NCBI GenBank assembly: GCA_035570495.1
Contig: DATMLO010000212.1
Coordinates: 1 to 10,473, forward strand
Direction: 5' to 3'
Source: DATARH01 sp035570495
Lineage (GTDB): Bacteria; Pseudomonadota; Alphaproteobacteria; ATCC43930; CGMCC-115725
DNA: 10,473 bases
Part shown: positions 1 to 5,948 of the stretch, in pieces
Numbering within the stretch: the stretch's first letter is position 1
How the letters are laid out: every line of letters begins with the position of its first letter
Made by a program: the position numbers and the translations under genes
The notes under the pieces: model-generated
Database searches by the model: none
Told to the model about the DNA's origin: nothing
Seen by the model: only the letters and a program-made list of their open reading frames with translations

Positions 1-174
1 GTCGCCGCCGAGCAAAAACCAGGTCACGACGGTGCCGAAGCGGCCGCCGGCGAGCCCCCATTCGTGCAGCAGGTCGAGATCGCCGCGCCGCCAATGCGCC
101 GCGAGGAAGCCGAGCACGGTAATCAGCGCGAACAGCAGGACAAAGACGATCAGCGCGGGCCAGTTGAGCGGCAT
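1..174 (-). CDS. Sodium:solute symporter (SSS family), N-terminal fragment
   Basis: This is the first 58 codons of a membrane transporter whose remainder lies beyond the left edge. The start is the ATG whose complement sits at 172-174. The visible protein opens with a hydrophobic helix (about residues 5-26, WPALIVFVLLFALITVLGFLAA). A basic/acidic loop with the signature RRGDLDLLHEWGLAGGRFG (about 29-47) follows, then the start of a second membrane segment, TVVTWFLLGGD. That loop and the WxLLGGD entry to helix 2 are typical of the SSS transporters related to the rhizobial monocarboxylate permease MctP. They import organic acids with sodium or protons across the inner membrane. The gene lies 19 bases downstream of a DUF3311 gene on the same strand, an arrangement commonly seen for this transporter group. 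No clear Shine-Dalgarno precedes it, so translation may be coupled to DUF3311. The substrate cannot be told from this fragment. Confidence 0.5.
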   Translation of the reverse strand, partial: MPLNWPALIVFVLLFALITVLGFLAAHWRRGDLDLLHEWGLAGGRFGTVVTWFLLGGD

Positions 175-193
175 GATGGCGTGCGGCCGAGGG

Positions 194-400
194 CTATCGG
201 TGGGTCGCGAAATAGACGATCAGGGTCAGCACGGCGCTGACCGGGATCCACAGCAGCTGATACCAGTAGAAGAGCGGGATGCCGGCCCATTCGGGCACGA
301 CGCGGTTGTAGCTCGACACCCAGAACAGCGCGGCAAAGGGCACGAGCAACAGCAAGTACCACAGGCGGGACGCGCCGCCGGTGGGTGGTTTCGACTCCAT
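194..400 (-). CDS. DUF3311 family small membrane protein
   Basis: This is a 68-residue protein starting MESKPPTGGASRLWY and ending VYFATHR. It has two predicted membrane segments, about residues 13-29 (LWYLLLLVPFAALFWVS) and 44-64 (FYWYQLLWIPVSAVLTLIVYF). The short linker between them carries the DUF3311-like pattern SSYNRVVPEWAGIPLFYWYQLLW. The start at 400 is supported by GGGAG seven bases upstream; a longer reading frame runs further 5' but has no such site. Proteins of this family are encoded just before SSS transporters and are presumed small accessory subunits of the permease, although their role is not established. Here the symporter begins 19 bases after the stop, so the two almost certainly form one transcript. 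The promoter should lie in the 401-587 region shared with the divergent aldo/keto reductase. Confidence 0.5.
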   Translation of the reverse strand: MESKPPTGGASRLWYLLLLVPFAALFWVSSYNRVVPEWAGIPLFYWYQLLWIPVSAVLTLIVYFATHR

Positions 401-500
401 AGGCGATCTCCCGTGCGCCGGCACTCTGGCGCGCGGCGTCTGTAGGCTTCCCGCAATCTTCCTGAAATACGCGAAGGTTGCAATCGGGATTTGACGGCGC

Positions 501-521
501 CGTTTGGTGCCGCGGCAAACG
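501..521. promoter_or_regulatory. Inverted repeat in divergent intergenic region (candidate operator)
   Basis: CGTTTG (501-506) and CAAACG (516-521) are perfect inverted arms separated by nine bases. A second, offset palindrome TGCCGCGGCA (508-517) overlaps the spacer. The site lies between DUF3311 (start 400) and the aldo/keto reductase (start 588), where a shared regulator could bind. No regulator gene is adjacent, and the role is inferred only from symmetry and position. Confidence 0.5.
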
Positions 522-530
522 CCTGCGATC

Positions 531-549
531 CTTTCCCTCTTTGGGAAAG
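531..549. promoter_or_regulatory. Second inverted repeat upstream of the aldo/keto reductase
   Basis: CTTTCCC (531-537) and GGGAAAG (543-549) form perfect 7-base arms around TCTTT. The centre is about 48 bases before the aldo/keto reductase start, a distance suited to an operator or a hairpin in the 5' leader. I see no convincing -35/-10 pair beside it. The function is unproven. Confidence 0.5.
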
Positions 550-587
550 CTCTGTAGTGTCTCGGCAAAACGCCCAAAGGGGACGAT

Positions 588-1535
588 GTGGTGCAACAAC
601 GCAATCTGGGGAAATCGGGGCTGCGGGTTTCGGCGCTCGGGCTTGGTTGCAACAATTTTGGCGGGCGCAGCGATTTCGCGGCGACGCGCGCGGTGGTCCA
701 CAAAGCGCTCGATCTCGGCATCACTTTTTTTGATGAGGCCGACACTTACGGCGAGCCGCGCGGCAACTCGGAGACTTACCTCGGCCAGATCCTCGGGGAG
801 CGCCGCAAGGAGATCGTGCTGGCGACCAAGTTTGCCCGGCCGATGGACGGCTCGGGGCGCTTCGAGGGCGCCTCGCGGCGCTACATCATGGTCGAGGTCG
901 AAGCCAGCCTGAAACGCCTCAAAACCGACTGGATCGACCTCTATCAGCAGCACCAGCCCGACCCGCTGACCCCGATCGAGGAAACCTTGAGGGCGCTCGA
1001 CGATCTCGTCCGCCAGGGCAAGGTGCGCTACATCGGCTCGTCGACCCTGCCGGCCTGGCAGGTGGTCGAAGCGCAATGGACGGCCCGGCACCACGGCCTG
1101 CATCATTTTGTCTCGTGTCAGGAGGAGTACAGCCTGCTGGCGCGCGGCCTCGACGAGGACATGATGCCGGCGCTGGAGGGCTATGGGCTGGGATTGATCC
1201 CGTTCCGCCCATTGGCCGACGGCCTGTTGACCGGCAAGTACCGGCGCGGCGCGACCTTGCCGGCCGGAACCCGCCTCGGCTCGATGCCACGCGCGGCCGG
1301 GCGCTACATGAACGACGCGGTCTGGAACCTCGTCGAGCGGCTCGAGGGGTTCGCCGCCGAGCATGGGCATAGCTTGCTCGAGCTCGCGTTCGGCTGGCTG
1401 CTCGGCCGGCCGGCGGTGGCGAGCGTGATTGCCGGTGCGACGACACCTGAGCAGGTCGAGGCGAATGTGCGCGCCGCCGTGAGCTGGCGATTGACGGCGG
1501 ACGAGATGCAAGAGATCGACCGGCTGACCCGTTAA
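588..1535 (+). CDS. Aldo/keto reductase
   Basis: A 315-residue, full-length cytoplasmic NAD(P)H-dependent oxidoreductase of the aldo/keto reductase (AKR) superfamily, which reduces aldehydes or ketones to alcohols. The N-terminus (RNLGKSGLRVSALGLG, residues 5-20) is the usual first strand of the barrel. The catalytic tetrad is visible: D49 and Y54 in FFDEADTYG, K81 in VLATK, and H122 in LYQQHQPD. The cofactor-binding C-terminal part includes GLGLIPFRPLADGLLTGKY and SVIAGATTPEQVEAN (about 279-293). The start is GTG at 588, or the next codon, GTG at 591; the Shine-Dalgarno AAAGGGGA (576-583) fits 591 slightly better. An ATG at 586 is out of frame. The stop is followed after 32 bases by the SDR gene, so it heads a probable operon. 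The family resembles the 'L-glyceraldehyde reductase / YghZ-like' type, but the substrate is unknown. Confidence 0.5.
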   Translation: MVQQRNLGKSGLRVSALGLGCNNFGGRSDFAATRAVVHKALDLGITFFDEADTYGEPRGNSETYLGQILGERRKEIVLATKFARPMDGSGRFEGASRRYIMVEVEASLKRLKTDWIDLYQQHQPDPLTPIEETLRALDDLVRQGKVRYIGSSTLPAWQVVEAQWTARHHGLHHFVSCQEEYSLLARGLDEDMMPALEGYGLGLIPFRPLADGLLTGKYRRGATLPAGTRLGSMPRAAGRYMNDAVWNLVERLEGFAAEHGHSLLELAFGWLLGRPAVASVIAGATTPEQVEANVRAAVSWRLTADEMQEIDRLTR

Positions 1536-1567
1536 ATAGACAACCGTTGCGGAAGGAGACCGAAATC

Positions 1568-2350
1568 ATGGAAGTCAGACTGGACGGAAAAAGCGCCATC
1601 GTCACCGGCGGCAGCAAGGGGCTCGGGCTGGCGATCGCCAAGGAGTTCGCAGCCTCGGGTGCCGATGTCGCGATCCTCGCGCGCGACCCGGCAACCCTGG
1701 CGGACGCCAAGGGCCAGATCCTGCGCGGCGCCAAGGGCAAGGTCGCGGCGATCAGCTGCGACGTGTCGAAGATGGCGCCGGTCAAGGCGGCCTACGATCA
1801 AGTCATGTCCGAATTTGGCAAGGTCGACATCTATGTCAACAACGCCGGTCAGTCGACCCGTGGCCCGTCCGAAACCATCACCGACGAGATGTGGCAGGCC
1901 GATCTCGACCTGAAGCTTTTTGCGCAGGTCCGTTTTTGCCGTCTGCTGTTCCCGCAGATGAAGCAGCGCAAATGGGGCCGCATCATCAGCGTGCTCAACA
2001 TCGGGGCCAAGGCGCCGGGGGCCGACAGCGCTCCGACCTCGGTCAGCCGCGCCGCCCAGATGGCCTTTACCAAGGCGCTGTCGATGGAAGGGGCGCCGCA
2101 CAATGTGCTGGTCAACTCGTTGCACGTCGGCGTCATCGTCAGCGACCAGATCGTGCGCCGCCATCAGCGCGAGGGTGCGAACGTCTCGCTCCAGGATTTC
2201 ATCGCCCAGGCCGGCCGCGGGGTCCCTATGGGCCGCATGGGCCGCGCCGAGGAATTCGCCAATGTCGCGACCTTCCTCGCTTCCGATGCCGCGTCATACG
2301 TGACCGGCTGCGCGATCAACGTCGACGGCGGCCGCTCTCCGGTCGTGTGA
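1568..2350 (+). CDS. SDR-family protein lacking the classical catalytic tetrad
   Basis: A 260-residue Rossmann-fold protein of the short-chain dehydrogenase/reductase family. The start ATG at 1568 is chosen because AAGGAG (1553-1558) lies nine bases upstream; an in-frame TTG at 1547 precedes that site and is unlikely. The cofactor motif TGGSKGLG (13-20) and NNAG (91-94) are intact, as is the C-terminal VTGCAINVDGGRSPV. The active site is not. In an ungapped alignment to FabG-type enzymes, the catalytic Ser is Asn144, the Tyr is Thr157 and the Lys is Arg161 (SAPTSVSRAAQ, 154-164). The tetrad Asn aligns to Lys116 (DLDLKLFAQ). The surrounding sequence is well preserved, so this looks like a divergent subfamily rather than decay. 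It may bind nucleotide without classical catalysis, or use another mechanism. It lies between an aldo/keto reductase and a flavin monooxygenase. Confidence 0.5.
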   Translation: MEVRLDGKSAIVTGGSKGLGLAIAKEFAASGADVAILARDPATLADAKGQILRGAKGKVAAISCDVSKMAPVKAAYDQVMSEFGKVDIYVNNAGQSTRGPSETITDEMWQADLDLKLFAQVRFCRLLFPQMKQRKWGRIISVLNIGAKAPGADSAPTSVSRAAQMAFTKALSMEGAPHNVLVNSLHVGVIVSDQIVRRHQREGANVSLQDFIAQAGRGVPMGRMGRAEEFANVATFLASDAASYVTGCAINVDGGRSPVV

Positions 2351-2492
2351 GCCTGCTGCTCCGGCCCGCGGCGGAGCCCGCCGGGTTGGGGCCGAGCCTT
2401 GAACGGGCGCTTCGCGAAGGTGCCGCTCTGGCGGGATCGGCGGTCGCGCATAGGCGCCTCCCGCCGGCCTCAGGTCAAATTGTGAGGAACCA

Positions 2493-3677
2493 ATGATCAC
2501 AAAGTTCGACAGCTCCTATTACGGCACCGCCGACATGGAGAACCTTGGCTACAGCGGCACGCCGATCAACGAGCGCCGCTATTCGAGGGAGGAGCTCGCG
2601 AAGGCGATGCACAAGGTGGTCGACTACGCCAAGTGCATGGACGAGCGCGGCTACAACACGTTTTGGATGGCCGAACATCATTTCCAGCCCGAGGGGACGG
2701 AACTGATCCCGAACCTCTTGATGATGGCGATGCACCTGTGCGGCGTCACGAAAAACATCAGGATCGGTTGCGGCTTCAATGTCGTGCCGATGTGGCACCC
2801 GCTGCGCCTGGCGGAAGACTATGCGATGGCCGACATCCTGACCGGCGGCCGGGTCATTTTCGGCGTGGCGCGCGGCTACCACACCCGCGAGGTCGAGAGT
2901 TTCGGCTCGCCGCTGATGGACCAGGACGCCAACCGCGAGATCTTCGAGGAGGGGGTCGACGTCCTGTTCAAGTCGTTCGCGGGCAAGCCGTTCTCGCATA
3001 AGGGCAAGTACTACACGATCCCGCCGGAGGTGCCGTATCGCGGCTACACGCTGAAGGAGATCACCCTGGTGCCGGCGCCCGAGCGCCTGCCGGTCGAATG
3101 CTGGCAGCCGATCCAGAGCGGCTCGGAGCGCGCCTTCGACTTTATGGCCAAGCACGGCATCAACGGCGTCATCGGCGGCGGCTCGGCTGAAGGCGGTGCG
3201 GTCGAGCGCCACATGATCGGCTTCCAGGCCGCGTATGCCCGGCGCGGCGTCAAGCTCGAATTGGGCGAGCGGCTGGCGCTCGGCTACCAGTTCCACATCT
3301 CCGCGAGCCGCGAGCAGGCGATCCGCGAGGCCGCCCCGCATTACGAGGAGAACATGAAGATGTTTGGCGAATTGCGCCTGGTCCGCGCGCTCTCCGACGA
3401 GCAGATCGCGGCGATGCGCGACCCCAAGCTCGCCGCCACCGCCAAGCTGCCGCGCATCGAGGACGCAGTCAAAGCCGGCGGGTTTCTCGCCGGCCGGCCG
3501 GAGGACATCGTCGAGCAGCTGAAAGCGGTCGAGAAGCGCTATCCTGGCCTCGACCGCGTCATTTGCGCGACGCCGCTCGGCACTCCGCTCAACGTCCAGC
3601 TGGAAGACCTCGACCGCTTCGCCAAAGAAGTGATGCCTGCCTTCGGTGCTGGCCGTCTCGCGGCAGCCGCGCAGTAG
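2493..3677 (+). CDS. LLM-class flavin-dependent monooxygenase (luciferase-like)
   Basis: A 394-residue protein of the bacterial luciferase-like monooxygenase family, which uses reduced FMN and oxygen to oxidise small organic substrates in the cytoplasm. Typical features are FWMAEHHFQPEG (57-68), with the EHHF motif of strand 2 of the TIM barrel. Next come NIRIGCGFNVVPMWHPLRLAEDYAMADILTGGR, read in two parts at about 88-104 and 105-120, then VIFGVARGYHTREVESFG (121-138), where the phosphate and flavin side are usually contacted. The late VECWQPIQSGSE and GVIGGG segments fit the barrel's later strands. GAGGA (2484-2488) lies four bases upstream of the ATG. A 142-base gap separates it from the SDR gene, so it could be the third gene of that operon or have its own promoter. 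A flavin reductase partner would be expected and is not in this window. The substrate is unknown. Confidence 0.5.
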   Translation: MITKFDSSYYGTADMENLGYSGTPINERRYSREELAKAMHKVVDYAKCMDERGYNTFWMAEHHFQPEGTELIPNLLMMAMHLCGVTKNIRIGCGFNVVPMWHPLRLAEDYAMADILTGGRVIFGVARGYHTREVESFGSPLMDQDANREIFEEGVDVLFKSFAGKPFSHKGKYYTIPPEVPYRGYTLKEITLVPAPERLPVECWQPIQSGSERAFDFMAKHGINGVIGGGSAEGGAVERHMIGFQAAYARRGVKLELGERLALGYQFHISASREQAIREAAPHYEENMKMFGELRLVRALSDEQIAAMRDPKLAATAKLPRIEDAVKAGGFLAGRPEDIVEQLKAVEKRYPGLDRVICATPLGTPLNVQLEDLDRFAKEVMPAFGAGRLAAAAQ

Positions 3678-3685
3678 TTTTAAGC

Positions 3686-3709
3686 CCCTCTCCCAGAGGC
3701 GGGAGAGGG
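3686..3709. repeat. CCCTCTCCC palindromic intergenic repeat, copy 1
   Basis: CCCTCTCCC (3686-3694) and GGGAGAGGG (3701-3709) form perfect 9-base arms around AGAGGC. It occupies the 54-base gap between the convergent monooxygenase and bicupin genes. It could fold as a hairpin in either transcript, but no T-run follows on either strand, so a repeat element is preferred over an intrinsic terminator. A related copy with the same arms lies at 8843-8868. Confidence 0.5.
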
Positions 3710-3731
3710 TAAGCCGCAGTGAGACGCAAAC

Positions 3732-4577
3732 TTATGCCGGCTCGCGCGCGGCCCTTCGCGGATCGTCGACATCGAGCTCGACGATCTCGCTAGGGGAGGG
3801 TGTCGCACCCATCAAGGTCACGCCCCCCGACGAACTAAAGCGGTGCCATGTCGCCTGCGGAATGACTATCAGTAGCCCGGCCTCGAGCGCGGAAGACTGG
3901 CGCCCGTCCGCACTCATGGTTTCGAGGGTCGCGGCGCCGTCGAGGATGTGGATCAGTTCGTCGGCGGGATGCTTTTCCCAGTGGCCTTTACCGGCGAACT
4001 TGGTCGTCCCGAGAGCGCCGTCGCGATAAGACGCCAATCTGGTGCTGCTGCCCTGGCGCTCTGCGTTCGTCGTCTGCGGCGTGCGGCCACGGAACATGGT
4101 CAGCTTCGCGACCTCCGCAGCGAGATCGATGATGCTCGGCAGTCTGCTTTCCGGATCCCCCGCGGGCTTTGCTCCCCGAGGGTCGTCGACATCGAACTCG
4201 ATGCTCTCGCCGGGAAAGGGCGTGGCGCCGAGGTGCGTGTTCCCCTCGAAAGAAAGAAAGCGGTGCCACGCACCCTGCGGGATAACCGCGAGCATTCCGG
4301 CGCGAAGCGCGAAAGACTTGGGCGGCCCGTCGTCGCATACGATTTCCAGCGTCGCGGAGCCGTCGAGAATGTGAATCAGCTCGTCGCCCGCGAGATGACG
4401 TTCCCAATGATCTTTCCCCGCGGCCTTGATCGCCAGAAGCAGTCCGTCGCGGTAGGTCGCCAGCTGCGCGACGCTTCCCGTTCGCTCGGCCGCCGTCGAA
4501 TTGGGGCTCCGTCGGAACATCGTCAGCTTCGCTAGTTCTGCGTCGAGATCGATGATGCTGGGCGTTCTGCTTTCCAT
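3732..4577 (-). CDS. Bicupin protein with tandem-duplicated cupin domains
   Basis: A 281-residue protein made of two copies of one cupin domain, about residues 5-134 and 147-275. The copies share near-identical landmarks. SIIDLDAELAKLTMFR (7-22) matches SIIDLAAEVAKLTMFR (148-163). HWERHLAGDELIHILDG (57-73) matches HWEKHPADELIHILDG (199-214). VIPQGAWHRF (98-107) matches VIPQATWHRF (238-247). The endings FDVDDPR and LDVDDPR also correspond. Both copies keep the putative metal ligands (H57, H61, E66, H105; H199, H203, E207, H245), so both barrels may bind metal. Small-molecule dioxygenase, isomerase or sensor roles are all possible. The start at 4577 is chosen because GGAG lies close upstream; an in-frame ATG at 4598 has no such site. 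It is transcribed away from the LysR gene, its likely regulator. No signal peptide is seen, so it should be cytoplasmic. Confidence 0.5.
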   Translation of the reverse strand: MESRTPSIIDLDAELAKLTMFRRSPNSTAAERTGSVAQLATYRDGLLLAIKAAGKDHWERHLAGDELIHILDGSATLEIVCDDGPPKSFALRAGMLAVIPQGAWHRFLSFEGNTHLGATPFPGESIEFDVDDPRGAKPAGDPESRLPSIIDLAAEVAKLTMFRGRTPQTTNAERQGSSTRLASYRDGALGTTKFAGKGHWEKHPADELIHILDGAATLETMSADGRQSSALEAGLLIVIPQATWHRFSSSGGVTLMGATPSPSEIVELDVDDPRRAAREPA

Positions 4578-4677
4578 AGCTCTCTCCGTCGTCGTCATGG
4601 CGAGATGTAGCGCTGCAATTTAATTACAGGGATCTCCACTTTTGGCGACCGCCGAAACTTTTTCGTGGCACCCAATT

Positions 4678-4693
4678 GGTAATACGAATTACC
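4678..4693. promoter_or_regulatory. Inverted repeat between bicupin and LysR genes (candidate LysR operator)
   Basis: GGTAAT (4678-4683), ACGA, ATTACC (4688-4693) is a perfect inverted repeat. An 8-base palindrome CCAATTGG (4672-4679) overlaps its left arm, and a T-N11-A spacing of the LysR-box type occurs at 4676-4688. It sits about midway in the 232-base divergent gap, in an unusually AT-rich patch, roughly 100 bases from each start. This is the best candidate binding site for the neighbouring LysR protein. The assignment rests on symmetry and position alone. Confidence 0.5.
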
Positions 4694-4809
4694 CTCTAAA
4701 GCCGACGCACAAGGAACATGGCGTGGCTGCTCTCGACGGATTAGCGATTGCGGGAGGCAAGACGCGGCTCGAGCCGGCGATCCGCCCGCCGCGAGCGGGT
4801 TGCGGGGCG

Positions 4810-5679
4810 ATGGACTGGAACGATGTTCGCGTCTTCCTCGCCGTCGCTCGCGAAGGCTCGATGCGTGCTGCCGGCCGGGCGCTCGGCCTGAGCCAACCGA
4901 CGATCGCCCGCCGCCTGGCTGCATTCGAGGCCACGTTTGGCGGGCCGACCTTGTTCGATCGCCTGCCCGAGGGGCTGCACCTCAACGCCGCCGGCGAGCA
5001 GCTGATCCCGGCTGCCGAAAGCATCGAGGATGCGGTGCTGACATTGGAGCGGCGGCGCGCGGCGGCCTCGCCAGGGCTGACCGGCACGGTGCGGGTATCG
5101 ACCGGCGAGTGTGCTGCCGGGTTTCTGGCTCGTTGCCTGTCGGGATCGAGCACGACGCCGCTGCCGTCCGGTATTACGCTGGAACTGGTCGACGAGTTGC
5201 GACAGACCGCAAACCTCGTGCGACGCCAAGCCGATATGGCGCTGCGCCACGAGCCGCCGGAAGATGGCGACTTCTACATCTCCAAGGCAGGGACCTTCGC
5301 CTGTGCGGTCTACCGGCGGCGCGACGCCGATGCCGGCGGATGGATTACATATACCGACGAGCAAGCACATTATGCGCCGGCTCGCTGGGTCCAGCGTCAG
5401 GTCGAGGAGATGGGAAAGCCGGTCGTGTTGCGCGCCTCATCGATGCTGATGCATTTGGAAGCGATCCGCGCCGGCAGCGGTCGCGGCGTGCTGCCCTGCT
5501 ATGTTGGTGACGGCCATCCCTTGCTCGAACGGGTGACCCCGCCGATCCCCGAAATCGCCGCCGAATACTGGATCATCGTCCATCGCGATCTGCGACGCTC
5601 GGCCTGTGTGCGGGCGGCCATCGATTGGATGAAGGCGTTGTTTGCCGAGCAGCGGAGCATCCTCGCCGGTGCCGCGTAG
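4810..5679 (+). CDS. LysR-family transcriptional regulator
   Basis: A 289-residue DNA-binding regulator of the LysR family. The N-terminal winged helix-turn-helix is clear: MDWNDVRVFLAVAREGSMRAAGRALG in two parts (1-10 and 11-26), then LSQPTIARRLAAFEATFG (27-44), followed by LFDRLPEGLHLNAAGEQL (48-65). The remainder is the effector-binding domain, ending with a VHRDLRRSACVRAAIDWM helix. The start at 4810 gives the canonical MDWNDVRVFL opening; the reading frame stays open back to 4642 but that stretch lacks family similarity. The ribosome site is weak (GGGG close to the ATG). The effector domain is a little shorter than usual and has little similarity I recognise. It is divergent from the bicupin gene and 269 bases upstream of the amidohydrolase, so it may control either or both. 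LysR proteins usually also repress their own gene. Confidence 0.5.
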   Translation: MDWNDVRVFLAVAREGSMRAAGRALGLSQPTIARRLAAFEATFGGPTLFDRLPEGLHLNAAGEQLIPAAESIEDAVLTLERRRAAASPGLTGTVRVSTGECAAGFLARCLSGSSTTPLPSGITLELVDELRQTANLVRRQADMALRHEPPEDGDFYISKAGTFACAVYRRRDADAGGWITYTDEQAHYAPARWVQRQVEEMGKPVVLRASSMLMHLEAIRAGSGRGVLPCYVGDGHPLLERVTPPIPEIAAEYWIIVHRDLRRSACVRAAIDWMKALFAEQRSILAGAA

Positions 5680-5746
5680 CGAGAAGCGTGCTAATGCACT
5701 GCGCTTCAAAAACGGCACGTACCAAAGACCCGCGTGCTGCGACAGG

Positions 5747-5766
5747 TTCGAGTGACTGGTCTCGAA
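5747..5766. promoter_or_regulatory. Inverted repeat upstream of the amidohydrolase
   Basis: TTCGAG (5747-5752) and CTCGAA (5761-5766) are perfect inverted arms separated by eight bases. It lies in the 269-base non-coding gap between the LysR gene and the amidohydrolase. A second small hairpin, CAGGGC-CTGCC-GCCCTG, occurs at 5879-5895, closer to the gene. Either could be an operator or leader structure. I see no reliable promoter hexamers and nothing else in this gap. Confidence 0.5.
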
Positions 5767-5948
5767 TCGGATCCTCGGTCTGCAGGCGTCTTGCGTTTTC
5801 CATGAGCACGCGCCGGCGAGCCCGAAACCAATGAACAACGGCTTCAGCGATTTGGACAGACAAGAAGATTCATGGGTTCAGGGCCTGCCGCCCTGGGGCC
5901 ATTCGAGGATGACACCCTTTCCGAGCGAATTATCTAGGGAGAAAAGAG

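Noticed and set aside
150..1511. Long minus-strand open frame over the aldo/keto reductase
   Set aside because: It is antisense to a gene with a complete catalytic tetrad, and its translation has the composition of a high-GC shadow with no recognisable domain.
1547..1567. Earlier TTG start for the SDR gene
   Set aside because: The Shine-Dalgarno AAGGAG lies inside this stretch, correctly spaced for ATG 1568.
2468..2487. CCTCA...TGAGG hairpin covering the monooxygenase ribosome site
   Set aside because: Only five base pairs with a ten-base loop; too weak to claim as a regulatory structure.
3686..3709. Bidirectional intrinsic terminator between convergent genes
   Set aside because: The stem is good but neither strand has a T-run after it, and the same arms recur elsewhere in the window, so a repeat element is the better reading.
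4642..4809. N-terminal extension of the LysR protein
   Set aside because: The frame is open from a TTG, but these 56 codons lack family similarity and would cover the likely operator. MDWNDVRVFL is a standard LysR opening.
5740..5790. Possible tRNA fragment because of GGTTCGAG and CTCGAATC
   Set aside because: The flanking bases do not form a T-arm stem and no acceptor, anticodon arm or CCA context is present.
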